This document shows, piece by piece, positions 9,278 through 20,724 of a stretch of DNA of 64,000 bases. The DNA is taken from contig NC_088311.1 in assembly GCF_910592395.1 (NCBI RefSeq), forward strand, positions 10,172,501-10,236,500, given 5' to 3'. The position numbers and the translations under genes were made by a program. Positions within the stretch are counted from its first letter, which is position 1. The number at the start of each line of letters is the position of its first letter. The DNA comes from Lineus longissimus (taxonomy: Eukaryota; Nemertea; Pilidiophora; Heteronemertea; Lineidae). Under the pieces are notes generated by a model. It did not search any database. It saw only the letters and a program-made list of their open reading frames with translations, and was not told the origin of the DNA.

Positions 9278-12200
9278 ATGAATCTGCATGATGTGTGTCG
9301 TCTCTGTGGCTCAGAAAACATACAAAAGAATAGCCATCACCGGCATCAGCCCTGCCAAAAGGAGAAGTTCAAAGTCGCTATAGAGAGAGCTCTCGGGTTT
9401 GACGTGTGCATGGATCATGAGAATTATCCCCCATACATCTGTGAAGCTTGCAAGAGGAAACTGGAAAGATGGTGGCGGAGTGGACAATACCGGAAACAAA
9501 GTGTTAATATAGCTGTTTCGTCACGTTGTTTTGACGTTCCTGGAGAAAGTTTGTGGAATATCAATGAAGCCAAAGCCATAGGTACTGAATGCGGATATAC
9601 TTTAGTGGAAAAACAGACTGGATTGTTGTTTCTGCTAATGGGGGAAAACGGTTTCCCTGAGAAATGTTTTAAACTGAAAAGTGACAGGACTTGGGAAATG
9701 TACATATATGGACATTTGATAACAGACCCAGTGATGGATATCTCTTCAGCCCATGTCTTAGATTCTAAGGAGGACGTTAGCAAGCTTCTCCATTTCCTGA
9801 GTAACTGTCGTCCTTGCCCTGGACTTGGCGGATTTTCTGACTTGTGCCGCGACCTTTTCCCAAGTGGACTGGCTATATTCCGGCGACCAGATGGAACCCT
9901 TGAAGCAAAGGAAGACGGACAACATACAGGCAGTAGTTCAATAGTCCGCCACTTAAAGTGTGAACTTTATGCCCCTCCAAATGTTGTTCGTTGCTCAGTC
10001 TGCACCCAATACAGGCCCATCTTATGTGCAAAACAAGCTGCATTTTCCCAGAGAACCAGGCTTACTCCAGGTGACCACATCCTTTCCTCCCACACCAGAA
10101 ATGATAGGCTCTCATCTGGAGCAATGAAATGTAAACTGACGGCCTTACAAAAGGAGAGACATTATTTGAAACGGCATGTGAAAAGCTTGAAGGAAAAAGT
10201 TCAAGACTTGTTGAAAAAGGGAGATGTGCAGGTGGCAGATTCACTTAACAAGTCCCTACTGCAAGTGATGGAAGACAATACCAGTAAAGTTCTCCAAAGT
10301 TTTGAGGCTGGTTCTCCCATGGAACTGCTCTGGGAACAGCAGCTTTTAGCAGCAAGAAAACCTAGCAAACAGATGAGATGGCATCCTGCTCTTATACGGT
10401 GGTGCATAGCACTCCATTCAAAGTCGCCTGCTGCATACCGGATGATAGGCCGAAGTAAATTTCTCTGTTTACCACATGAAACCACTCTCAGGGATTATAC
10501 TTCTTTCACCAAGTCATCAAGTGGTTTCAATAACGATGTGCTAGAAAGGATAGTGAAGGACCACCTATCAGACATGCCTGATTTCAAGTTTAATGTTAGC
10601 TTGCTCTTCGATGAAATGAAGATAAAATCGGGACTAGTGTACTCTGCAGCTACTGGCGAACTGCTAGGATTCTGCGATCTTGGTGACATTAATAATGAGA
10701 TAGCACAGTTGGTACGGCAGTGTGATGAAAGGGATGATACTCCTACTGTGGCTACACATGTTATAGCCTTCATGGTCCGAGGCCTATTCAGCAATATGGA
10801 GGAGACATTTGCTCATTTCCCCTGTACTGGTTTCAGCAGCCATCAGTTGTACTGGGTAGTATGGGAGGCTGTTGGTCGACTGGAAAGTGTTGGATTCTAC
10901 GTCAGAGCATTTATATCAGATGGAGCATCTCCAAATAGAAGATTTTACCGCCTACATGGAAATGACGCACCTACTTACCACACAACAAACCCATATGATC
11001 CTTCTCGGAAGATTTACTTCATTTGTGATCCTCCACACTTGATGAAAACCACAAGAAATAATTGGGAGAATAGTGGATTCCACAACAAAACAAGAAATCT
11101 GATGGTATGTATCCATAACTTTCATGAACATCCATATTAGTGTTAAACATAATCAGTAATTGTCCTAAATCGTCCAAGGAGACCTCTACTATTGGTCTTT
11201 TTGACCGGTGGGCATCCCAATTGAGTACCATCATTTTGTCTGTTTTTATCACCTTCTCGCCTCAGAAATGTTAATGTAAATAACATTCCAACATTCTTCT
11301 TCAGTTTAATGGTCAACCAATAAGATGGCCACAGTTAATAAGCCTAGTAGAAGATGGAGGAAGGTTCAGCCTTGCAAACAAAATGACCTATGATCACCTG
11401 CATCTGACACCGCCATTAAGAATGAAAGTGAAGCTGGCAACTCAGGTTAGTTACTTATCAGGAGACATGTTAGCAAGAATGTGACTTATAAACTATGTAA
11501 AACAATGTACCTATTGTATTGTGTACAAATGAACGGTATTGGACTGACCATCAATAAATGTACACATGCATACTAGTATACTTGAAGAATAACATATTCC
11601 TCATGTTTCAGGTCCTCAGTACAAGTGTTGCTGATGCCTTCAGGATTGTTGGAGGTCATGACACAACATCTGTCGAGAAGTTTGTCCGAATGATGGATCA
11701 GTTCTTTGACTGCCTGAATGTTTCAAATCGCTGCACTGGTGCAAGGAAAAGGAAACCAGTTCTTGAACCATACACTTCTCCTGATGACTGGCGTTTCAAG
11801 GTAAGCATCAGTTATTGCAAAGACTTGGACAGTCTTGATTCCTGCATGTACTAGTAGAATGTGTGTACACTGCATGTATATTTCAAATGAAATAAATGCG
11901 CACCAGCCATAGATATATGCTAAATGTTATTTTCCTTTGCAGTGGCTCGAAGAAGATTTCCTCCATGGCTTCATTGACCAATGGGAAGCTGAAGCACAGG
12001 CAGTACCTAACCTGAGTAAGGACCAGAGGAATCGATTATGCCTCAGTAGGGAAACGCTAGAGGGAATCCGAATCACTGGTAGGTGGGAAATTTTGAACAC
12101 AAACAACATATTTTAAGATGATATTGTTTCTTTTATTGTACACTAGTATAAACAAAGGTCATGAATACATGTATTCACTCAATTGAAGATAATTCTACAA

Positions 12201-12551
12201 CAGTAATAGACATCCGAAGTATTTTACTGCATATACATGTTATCATTCTTGTTTTCAGTGAAATCATTTGTTGCCTTGGCCAGAGATCTCCTGATGTTGC
12301 CTGGTGTGACATTCTTTCTCTCCGAAAAACTGTCACAGGATCCGCTTGAAGAGTACTTCTCACAGCAACGAGGGATTGGTGGCCGTTGTGATAACCCAAA
12401 TGTGCAGCAGTTCAGCAACAATGCGTTAAAGATTCAGGTTGCACGATCACCTGCAGTTCTAGCATCAACTCGAGGTAACTGCCAACATCGACAAGGCAAC
12501 AACAATGTAATGGATGACACCCCCCTCCCAAAGAGACAAAGACGACTATAA
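9278..12551 (+). CDS. P-element/THAP9-type transposase, five exons, 861 residues
   Basis: Exons 9278-11104, 11305-11445, 11612-11800, 11943-12078 and 12259-12551 join in frame through GT-AG introns. ATG 9278 is preferred because it directly follows a CTTTCTCAG acceptor, suggesting a 5' UTR intron. Residues 7-58 hold CRLC...YICEAC, a ZAD-like C2C2 finger instead of the usual THAP. Then come a leucine-rich coiled coil (about 290-330), an RNase-H-like domain with DEMKIKSG (D445) and ISDGAS (D548), CDPPHLMK (D584), which begins the GTP-binding-type insertion region, and DPLEEYFSQQRGIGG (E795/E796) supplying the likely catalytic Glu. Human THAP9 is about 900 residues and Drosophila P 751. No lesion is visible. 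The assignment of catalytic residues is by eye. Confidence 0.88.
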
Positions 12552-12597
12552 ACATTACTATCTTTCTGGGATCTCAATCATGACATTGAAAGATGAT

Positions 12598-14447
12598 TCA
12601 AGTGGATTTCTTCAGTTTTTTCCGCAGTGGTTTTTCGGACTTTCGTGACACAGATTTCTCGTTCTTACTCAGTGTGTAGGAGTATGCAGAAACAAATGCC
12701 CTGCATCGGAGAGTGACCCAGTTTTTCACAAGCTTGCTCAATAGTAGTTCTTTGAGTTTTTCATCATCTAGATTTGTCAGTTTGTGAAATCCGAGTTGCA
12801 CAAGTTTGTTGTCAAGAATGGCTGTGGTCAACTTATGATGCAAATTTGAGTTCTGCAGATTTTTCATGTTCGAAGCACACAGCAGAGGTCCAGCTACTAG
12901 TTCCATTCTTCGAAAGAGAATGTAAAGATCATCGTTGATTTGAAATAAACCACCCCTGTCTTTGATATCGATCATCTTTTTTGTGTAAACTAAGAAATTT
13001 GGAGCTGTTTCAGTTCCTTTGGTGTCCCATGAATCTACAACACTAGCACAGATTGCTGCTGCTGGATTGTTTTTGGCATGTGTTTTGAAGTGCTTTCGAA
13101 GTTTCTTCGTAACATATCCCGAAGCATAGCGTAGAATCTGTTCTTCAGTTGGCGAGAGTTTGTACGACGGTTCTTTCACATCAGATGGTCCTGTTGACGC
13201 TCCTGACTGAATGCACTTGATCACCTCCAGTGCGGTCTCCTGATACATGAACTGTTTCAGGATGGGGTTATCAAGGCCTACGGTGCCGTTAATGAGATTT
13301 TGAAATGTCCTGTCCATCTCCTTATCGAGACGCAATTTGTGAAAACCTTCCACTTGAAATTAGAGGCTCTGATTTGTCCTTGATTTGGTGATGCTGGCTT
13401 CGTTGATGCCGCTCCACAGCTTCGTAACAAAGTCTTTGACAACATTGTAGGCTTCACTGGTCTGACACTGTTGCAGTAATTGAGAAACTTCCTTATCCAA
13501 CCTCGGTAACTTGTGGCGAACATTCTTGAGAGAACGCTGAAGAATGTCGGCGGATTTACTTCTCAATTCCTCTTCACTGAAATGTGTGACTGAAATTAAA
13601 AAAAGAAAATTAAGAACAAGCATGATACTAGTACACATGTACACTCCGGTAAAACAGGCTACAATGTAAATTGTAAATGTATGTTAATCATGCAAAATTA
13701 AAAATATGTTCAAATTCAAACTTACCATGAGGCTTTTGTACAGTTTTCGGGGCAGTTTTCTTCAAAGCCTTCTCCTTCGGCTTCGTGATCTCATTTTTCT
13801 TCTTGGGCTCGCTGACAATGATGCTGGCGACCGAATCCGGCGACTTTCTTTTCACCCCTGAAATTGAATAGTAGAAAGTTCAGTGAATCGAATGTAGAAT
13901 TTAAGTCAAATAAAGAGATGTAATTATAAATTAATATGGATACGAGTATAACCATGCCCATGGTGGTATTCTTAATAATACCTCCATGGACGGTATAACT
14001 AACAGGCTCATTGGTCAGGACACATCAGGTGGACAATGTCAATGAAAATCATATTTATCTCAATCTCAACCGTTGCTTACCTTTTAAACTGTTTTCCTTG
14101 CCCATTGCACTGATCTCGTTGCAACTGCTATCACTGTCAGTGCATTTCATGCATATCCACTCTCCAGCAGGCACTGTGTCTGGTTGCATACCAACACAAT
14201 TATAATGGTGCCACACTATCACGCATTCTGGAGAGTCACAGGCTATCATCTCATCAGTTTCCGCTCCACCGCATATACAGTAAACATCGGCATCACCATC
14301 GTCAGCTTCGAGAGCGATAAGATCATCTTCTTCAGCAAAAAAACTTTCAAAATCGTCGAGCATCAGGTATTCATCCCGATCATAGGCCGCCATGTTGTTT
14401 AATGAGTTGCCACAGTGAAATGACGAAGAAGACGCCCGATTAGTCAC
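12598..14447 (-). CDS. PHD-finger accessory protein of the P-type transposon (one in-frame stop)
   Basis: Exons read leftward: 14447-14081 (alternative start ATG 14393, MAAYDRDEY), 13857-13726 and 13589-12598, with GT-AG joins that preserve frame. The first exon has a complete C4HC3 PHD finger: YCICGG, MIACDSPEC, WHHYNCVG and WICMKC, the class that often reads histone H3 tails. The second exon is Lys/Pro-rich and probably nuclear. The third is helical and includes EEQILRYASGYVTKKL, ending with a basic tail. A TAA at 13360-13362 interrupts the third exon, but the same frame is open on both sides for about 75 and 250 codons. The stop is 46 bp from the transposase stop, so the genes converge. 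Confidence 0.7.
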
Positions 14448-14639
14448 GGAAGTTGCCGATCGCGACTCGGAAACTAGCTCGGCAGTTTCCGATACTTTCC
14501 GACATAACGCGCTCGGCCGGCCGGGGTATTGGAAGGGATTAACGCGAGGGGTTTCGAATACACATATCTATGGTCGGAAGGATGATTGTATTCTTTGAAG
14601 TGGGCTCCGTTCTCTCTCCTTCTTAATAATACCTCCATG

Positions 14640-14915
14640 CTTGGATACAGTATCTTTAACTTTATAATTTTCAAAAAAACCGCTGCCAAATATTTTGTAG
14701 ATGCCTATAGAGTCTCTCAAAATCAACCAATCAGAGGCCTCCTTATATACAGGTACGAGATGCCTGTTTGAATTCATGGTATGCCTGCATTGGTTCCACT
14801 GAAATTTAGTATACACGATTTTCATCTGCAATCATCCGCCTTATCTTTCATCATCAAGTTCTAAAAACGAATTTAATATAATGATCAACTATTACACTTA
14901 TTATACATCGACATT
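14640..14915. other. Spacer right of the P element
   Basis: AT-rich sequence between the P-element target duplication and the Mutator-like remnant. I see no gene. Confidence 0.4.
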
Positions 14916-16690
14916 ATGGGAGATAAGAAAAGGTCTGGAAGGCGAAACAAACGTAAACTTGGTGGAGCTTGTGGCAAGCAGAAAATCCAAGATGGCGGCC
15001 CCCATGGGTTGAATGTTGACATTGACAACATGAACACTTCTGCATCCTCCAGAAAAGTTGGATGGTGGTTTAAAGGGCAGTGACATTCAATCTAAGACTG
15101 TTGAAAAGTTTCAGGAAGGTTTTGTTTTGCAAGATGTTGGCATCCTGTGCGACTTTTTTTTGGGAACTGTATTGTGTACAGAATGCACAGACTCTGTGCA
15201 GTGCTTCATGAGGGTCGACACTTCTCAAGGTTTTGCCCAAGATTTAGTGGCCACATGTGACTCGTCTGACTCTGAACAGTTACTTTTCACCACGTCAAAG
15301 AGATGTAAGAACACAGAGGTAGTCAGGGGGAGGAAAACCCCCATGGAAGTGAATGCAAGGATGGTGGCATTCACACGTGCAATTGGAAAGGGGTATACGG
15401 CTCTGCAGCTCTTCTCGAAGTACCTGAACTCGCCGCAATCATTGGCCTACTCCAGCTACAGAAAGTTGCTCAATCGTCAGCATGATGCTGCAAAGACTGT
15501 AGCAGTGAATTCCATGAAGGATGCTGCTGCAGAGGTCAAAGCAACCAAGGGGACGATGTTGCTGTGTCCGTGGATGGGACGTGGCAAAGACGTGGCCATG
15601 CCAGCCATCATGGTGTTGTGTCTGCTATGTCGGTGGACACTGGAAAGTGTGTTGACGTGGAAGTGCTGTCCAACATTTGCAAAGGATATCAGTCATGGGA
15701 GAGACGAGATAACGAGTCCGAGGAGTATAAGCGGTGTACGGTCGACCACAAGTGTAGCAGCAACCATACGGGAAGTGCAGGCGCAATGGAATCGGTCGGA
15801 AGTGTGCAGATGTTCTCTCGCTCTGAGGATCTTCGTGGTTTGAGATACACGGAATACCTTGGAGATGGAGATTCTTCCTCCTTCTAATGCGTCTGTGATG
15901 CTGAGCCATATGGGGAGAACGTTACATTAACAAAGCTTGAATGTGTTGGCCATGTCCAAAAGCGAGTGGGCACAGGTTTGCGAAAACTGAGAACCCAGTA
16001 CAGGGGGAAGAAACTTGCTGATGGCAAAGGACTCTCTGGTGCTGGGCATCTCACAGAACAGAGGATTGACACTCTTCAGAACTACTTTGGGTTTGCCAAA
16101 ATAGTGGCAATCTGATTGAAATGCAGAAGGCTGTCCTAGCCAGCCTGTACCATGTCGGCAGTACGGACGCCAACCATAATCATGGCATGTGTCCCGTGGG
16201 GAACGATTCATGGTGTAAATATGCAGCTGATCAAGCAGGGTTTAAACACAAGCATGGGTTACCTGAGATCATCATTGACCTGATAGAACCATTCTATCAT
16301 GAAATCAGTGATGCCTCCCTGCTGGGTAAATGCCTCCATGGAAAAACACAAAACAACAATGAATGCCTAAATAAACTTATCTGATATTGATGCAGCTAGG
16401 AGGTCTTTTTGGGGCAAAAAACAATTGAAGAGGCTGTGTATGGTGCTGTAGCACAGTTCAATGATGGCAATGTTAGTGTTCTGAAACCGTTAGAACTTCT
16501 GGGAATAGAGCCGGGACAATTCACTGCAGAATGTTCAGCTACCGTGGACGCGAGGCGCATCAAACAGGCAAATAAAAAAACTGCAGAACCAGCGAAAAGC
16601 CGTCCTAAAGTCATCCGAGCCCGTAGAAAAGGCTTTCAGGACAAGAAAGAGCAAGAGGAGGGCAATGTGTATGAAGCAGGGGGACATTAG
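14916..16690 (+). pseudogene. Mutator-like transposase, decayed
   Basis: The translated pieces follow in order the Mutator-like transposase domain widespread in invertebrates. A basic N-terminus (MGDKKRSGRRNKRK) is followed by a Cys-containing segment, then VSVDGTWQRRGHASHHGV (first catalytic Asp), a zinc-type stretch, FSRSEDLRGLRYTEYLGDGDSS (second Asp), ECVGHVQKRVGTGLRKL, and NNNECLNKLI (catalytic Glu). Frame changes are needed near 15050, 15555 and 15885 and before 16121, and stops occur near 16111 and 16382, so the copy is inactive. A basic C-terminal tail ends at 16690. I found no terminal inverted repeats. Confidence 0.8.
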
Positions 16691-17372
16691 ACTATGGGTG
16701 ACATTTAATGTATGCTTGACCTGAACTTGAACTTTGCAAGCTATTTTCTAAGTTTCGCATTTTCGACCAAATGGGGTGTGCTTAAAACACTATAAAATCT
16801 AAAATATTCAGGGAAACTCAATGAAACTTTCAGGAAAGTTACTTGACAAAGTTATCTAAGGATGACCGCAGGAATTTCAGATATCTTTATCAGAAGGTCT
16901 ATTATTCATTGCATAAATATATGATGAGGGGGTCAGAAATCGCAAATTGTGAAAAAAGGGTGTAAATTGGTTTTAAAATCAAAAACAAAAAATCTGCTGC
17001 GGTCAGGACATTGGTTTATGTATAATCAAAGTAATATGTAATTTTCAAGACTCTGCTATGTATAGTTTTTGAGATATCTTGTTTGAAAGATTTTGCCAGT
17101 TGCGCGTTCCGGCGGCCATTTTGGATACTAATTAGCATAATTCATGCGAAATAAATTTTGAAAATTAATCGCAACTTAAGTCCACTTTCACGGTACAAAG
17201 GAAATTTCCCTGGCTTTAGGGTTGTCAAAATTGGGTTTAAAAGGCAGAAGCTAAAGCAACCACATTCGACTGACACCGGTGAGAACATTTTACATCATAG
17301 TGAGAGTTATGAATGTGTACGATGTAGGCTTTCCTTTTAGAACACTGTTTAATCATGATTCTTCTTTTCCAG
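16691..17372. other. Intergenic, no gene seen
   Basis: AT-rich sequence between two transposon-related genes. A short open frame at 17158-17340 might be an upstream exon of the following gene but has no recognisable content. Confidence 0.3.
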
Positions 17373-19096
17373 AAATTAACCTGCCTCAACCATGGAAACA
17401 GACCCTGCCAAAAGAGGACCATGTATGGATTTCAAAGCCTTTGTTCAAAGTCAACACCAGTACCGGAAAGCCAGAGTTCGACCCAGACCGTGCGACGAAA
17501 CTGTGGTACTACCCACCTCAACCTTTTTGCAAGCCGTCACATCCCCCAAGAGTTGATCGCTATTTTGCCAAGAAGTTCTTCCTTTGGATGCCCCGTCTGT
17601 TGTGGAGGGTTCGTCTTGTCTGTAATAATGACCGTTGCAACAAGCGAGAACTTAGGGGTGCTGGGTTGCACAGGACGACTCGACAAGTCTTCGACATTGA
17701 CAGGATGTACAATATGGGAGCGGAGTACTACGAGTGTGCCTCCTGTAAAAAGAAGTACATCAACTGGAGTCTTCCCCTATTGAAGCAACCATCCCTTGGT
17801 CAACAGCTCCAGTTCCCCTGTGTCCTAACGTACAGGTACACGTGTGACATTCGAGTGGTTCGTGCTCTGCACCAGAGAGGAATGGGGAACAGTACCAACC
17901 AGATGGCCATAAAGATGAGAGAGCAGCATGGGGAAGAGAGGATGAAGAGGACTATCCACTACTTGACGGATGCAGATGTCTTTGTGAAGGCCCAGTCAAG
18001 TGGCCTCATTCAGAGTCCTAGATTTGACCCGCCACCAAAGAGGCACCCTTTGCCAGATCCAAGATGGTTTCTTCACGCCTATGGCAGAGATGTCCCGAGG
18101 TGAAGGCAGCCATTACATCCATCTTTGGAAGAGTCTTAAAGATGGATTCTACTAAAAAGGTGAGAATGAATTTCACTCATAACTCTGTTGTTGTGTATAT
18201 GATAAACATGCTTTAACCTGTTGTTGTTGCATTCTTATTCTTATTCTAATTTGTATTCTTATTTCTTCAGGTCGTGAAGAAACTTGCTGGTGCAGTTGCT
18301 GGTACAGCGAATTGGTGTACCAATGTTGGTAATGAGCACGGCCAGGTGCTGACCAGTGTCCTCACTTCCCGTGTTATGACCGAGACGGGGCTGCAGTTGG
18401 TCGAGATCAACCAGAAAACCTCAAACAGCTGGTTAGTATTTATCATATCCTCTATTTATTTCGTGTCTCATTTTTGTTGTGTGTGAACATATTTTGAGCA
18501 TCATTCCCATCTCATATATTTCAGGTATGCTCCTCGAGCCAGTAGGATGGAGCTTGAGGTGACCAAGCAGGCCATGACTTCGGCAGTTCCCCTGAGGACT
18601 GCGACTGCACCATTGCCAGCCCCTGAGCAGCTCAGGACATCTCCTCCATGAGTGGACATTGAAGAACAACAAGAGTTTTTCCTGCCTGACAACACCGCCA
18701 GACAGGCCAAAGTGAGGAGCGACGCAGTGAAGAAGCGCCTGTTCCCGGTAGCTCTACCATTCACCGACTCCAGTCTCTCTTCCCAACCACAGCCGATCTA
18801 CATCAGACTCGCACCATCGTCATCTTCAACGACGACAACCAGCGTGCCGGCCGTGCCAGTTTCCATCCAAGTCGACCGCCTGGAGAAACAGAAAACAGAA
18901 GCTGCAAGGAGAGGAATGCAGAGAATACATCAAGCACGCCAAATTTCGAAAATGTGGCAGGTGTGGGCTGCCCCAGGATGCCAGTACAGGCCACGCGCAA
19001 TACTACGGCAAATACCTTTGTCCTTCGAGTGATCCTGGCACAGCTGAGGAGTGGTTGGCTGTACAGAAGGAGACGAGGGGAAGAAAGAGGAATTAA
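17373..19096 (+). pseudogene. DUF6729-like gene, C-terminal two thirds, disrupted
   Basis: Pieces 17373-18159, 18271-18431 and 18525-19096 have GT-AG borders. The first matches a family I know as DUF6729 (function unknown, multicopy in invertebrates and fish): LPKEDHVWISKPLF, LWYYPPQP, RVDRYFAKKFFLWMPRLLW, paired Cys (CNNDRC; CASC), and QLQFPCVLTYRYTCDIRVV. Then come ITSIFGRVLKMDSTKK, VVKKLAGAVAGTANW and NVGNEHGQVL, and the end reads KCGRCGLPQDASTGHAQYYG. A frame change near 18100, an in-frame TGA at 18649-18651 and a frame change near 18910 break it. The Cys pairs suggest metal binding. The role, probably transposon-encoded, is inference. Confidence 0.65.
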
Positions 19097-19430
19097 TCCA
19101 TGTGAGTGATCCATGCGAGAGAAAAAACCAAAAATACCCCAAAAAACAAACAAAAAAAACTCTTAAACGTCTCACTGCCTTGTACGAGGGTTTCGATTCC
19201 CTCCCGATGCGAAATTCATAAGAAATTGTGATACATCAGAGCTGGTGCAAAGTGGGCAGATTGCTTTGTGGCCCCGCGAGGCAGTGAGACAGTATTATTT
19301 CTTAAATATTTCTATAAGAACTGCTCTCAAAGTTATGACTACAGTGTGTACAGAGCAGAAACCAGTTTTACCTGACTAAAAACCGACAATTCTAGACCTG
19401 AAAGCAGTTTTATCAGTAGAACCCCTTTAA
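19097..19430. other. Spacer between DUF6729-like copies
   Basis: No gene. GAGGG-TTTCGATT-CCCTC at about 19184 resembles a tRNA T-arm but no further tRNA structure is present. Confidence 0.3.
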
Positions 19431-19957
19431 GGATTTGTGAATTTATGCCAATTAGCACCAGATTGATCACGTGCATGACCACGTGCCGTTCGGGTGGCGC
19501 CCCTGATTAGGCACTAGAATCTACCGCTAGTGGGTGTCATTTAATCTCTAAATGTGGAACCGCCAACACCCTCAAGTTTTGGTCCAATTTCTTAGGTTCA
19601 TTGTAGATGAAATTCTCCCGGTTTAAGAGGTTGGTGCCCAAGTGGCCGCGTTTACCTAATGGGGAGCTGCGCAAGGACTACAGTGAGGCAGCAAGGAAAT
19701 ATAAGGCTAACCGTGGGAACAAGAAGTATGTGGCTAAGAGGCAGGAGATGGTGCACAAGGAGGCTGTGAATCGTTGCAAGGTGGTGCACTAGATGCTCAT
19801 GACCATCTCACTTTTCTTTGCCAGTACGAGATGCAGTTTGGTGCATTTGTGGGCCGTACATTTCACTGGATGTGCGAGAACTGCATCGGATACTGTGGCT
19901 ATGTGGTTCAAAGTATGGACGAGGAGGTGGAGTCTCCCAACACTCCACTCTAGGTAT
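19431..19957 (+). pseudogene. DUF6729-like 5' region and N-terminal exon, truncated
   Basis: Closely matches 40682-41208, including about 175 bp upstream of the ATG. From ATG 19607 it encodes MKFSRFKRLVPKWPRLPNGE and a basic helix, then after a frame change QYEMQFGAFVGRTFHWMCEN and CIGYCGYVVQSMD, the N-terminal block of the DUF6729-like family. Similarity stops near 19957 at TAG, where the other copy continues. This is an orphan 5' end, displaced downstream of the C-terminal part at 17373-19096. Confidence 0.65.
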
Positions 19958-20724
19958 GTCGACATCGCCAGTAATGGTGGCGGCCATTTCCTGCCAAGGA
20001 GCCATTCCTGGATTTGCCTCACTGGCAATACCGGTATCCCCCGAAAAGCGCCTTTCTCATTGGTTCGTGGGGGGAAATCCTTGGGTTTCCTGCCCAATGA
20101 CGTAGAGGAGATTCCCCTCTACCGCCTCGTTTTCGAAATTTTAGAATTCATAATCATTTGTCGCTTCAACTTGGAGGCCAAATTTTGCTTCACTTTCAGC
20201 CACCTAAAAAACTTTTTGGTGAGGATCGGAAGTTAACACAAGGTATGTAGGTATGTAAGTATTATCTTACTACTTATGTAGCATTTGTCTGAGTTTCATT
20301 GATTTATTACAACGAGAAGCTGCAAAAAGCGAAACGGAATGCGGATGGGTGTCAGTGATGTAGGCTGCCATTGTAATGGTTAGCCCAAATTTACCTGTTT
20401 TTCATGAGGAATAATCACACATTGATATTCATTCAAGTTCTTAAATCATGTGCCAGAAGTGTTTTTGTTTATGTCTAGATACTATAGAAGCATGTCAGTA
20501 AGAATGTGGATTATCCAATAAGCTGATGATTGTCGATGTTGAGGCTATGAAGTGATGCCGTTTTAGCTGTCCAGATCACGTGACCGTATTGGTGCAATCT
20601 AATTGGCTCACTTCGTTTGTTTACAAACATATAGCCATGTGCTCAGCTGGAGTTAGTTATGAATTATGCCTTATAATGCACTGTTATGTGTTTTTAAATC
20701 TCTTTCACACTTATTTTCTTTTAG
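19958..20724. other. Intergenic, no gene seen
   Basis: The sequence holds short unsupported open frames only. Nothing recognisable on either strand. Confidence 0.3.

Larger units (their letters stand above)
8493..14639 (+). mobile_element. P-superfamily DNA transposon, full length (6147 bp)
   Basis: Perfect 33-bp terminal inverted repeats begin CATGGAGGTATTATTAAGAA at 8493 and end at 14639. The 7-bp sequence CTTGGAT occurs directly outside both ends (8486-8492 and 14640-14646), consistent with a target-site duplication. P-type elements start CA(T)G and make 7- or 8-bp duplications. Extra ACCTCCATG words lie inside both ends (near 9067 and 13979), like internal transposase-binding repeats. 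Cargo is a spliced P/THAP9-type transposase on plus and a convergent PHD-finger gene on minus. Confidence 0.9.

Noticed and set aside
14055-14447. PHD exon as part of a host ING-type gene
   Set aside because: The finger resembles ING PHD domains, but the gene lies fully inside the P-element TIRs and its downstream exons do not match ING proteins.
19165-19215. tRNA from the GAGGGTTTCGATTCCCTC hairpin
   Set aside because: Only a T-arm-like hairpin; no D-arm, anticodon arm or acceptor stem nearby.
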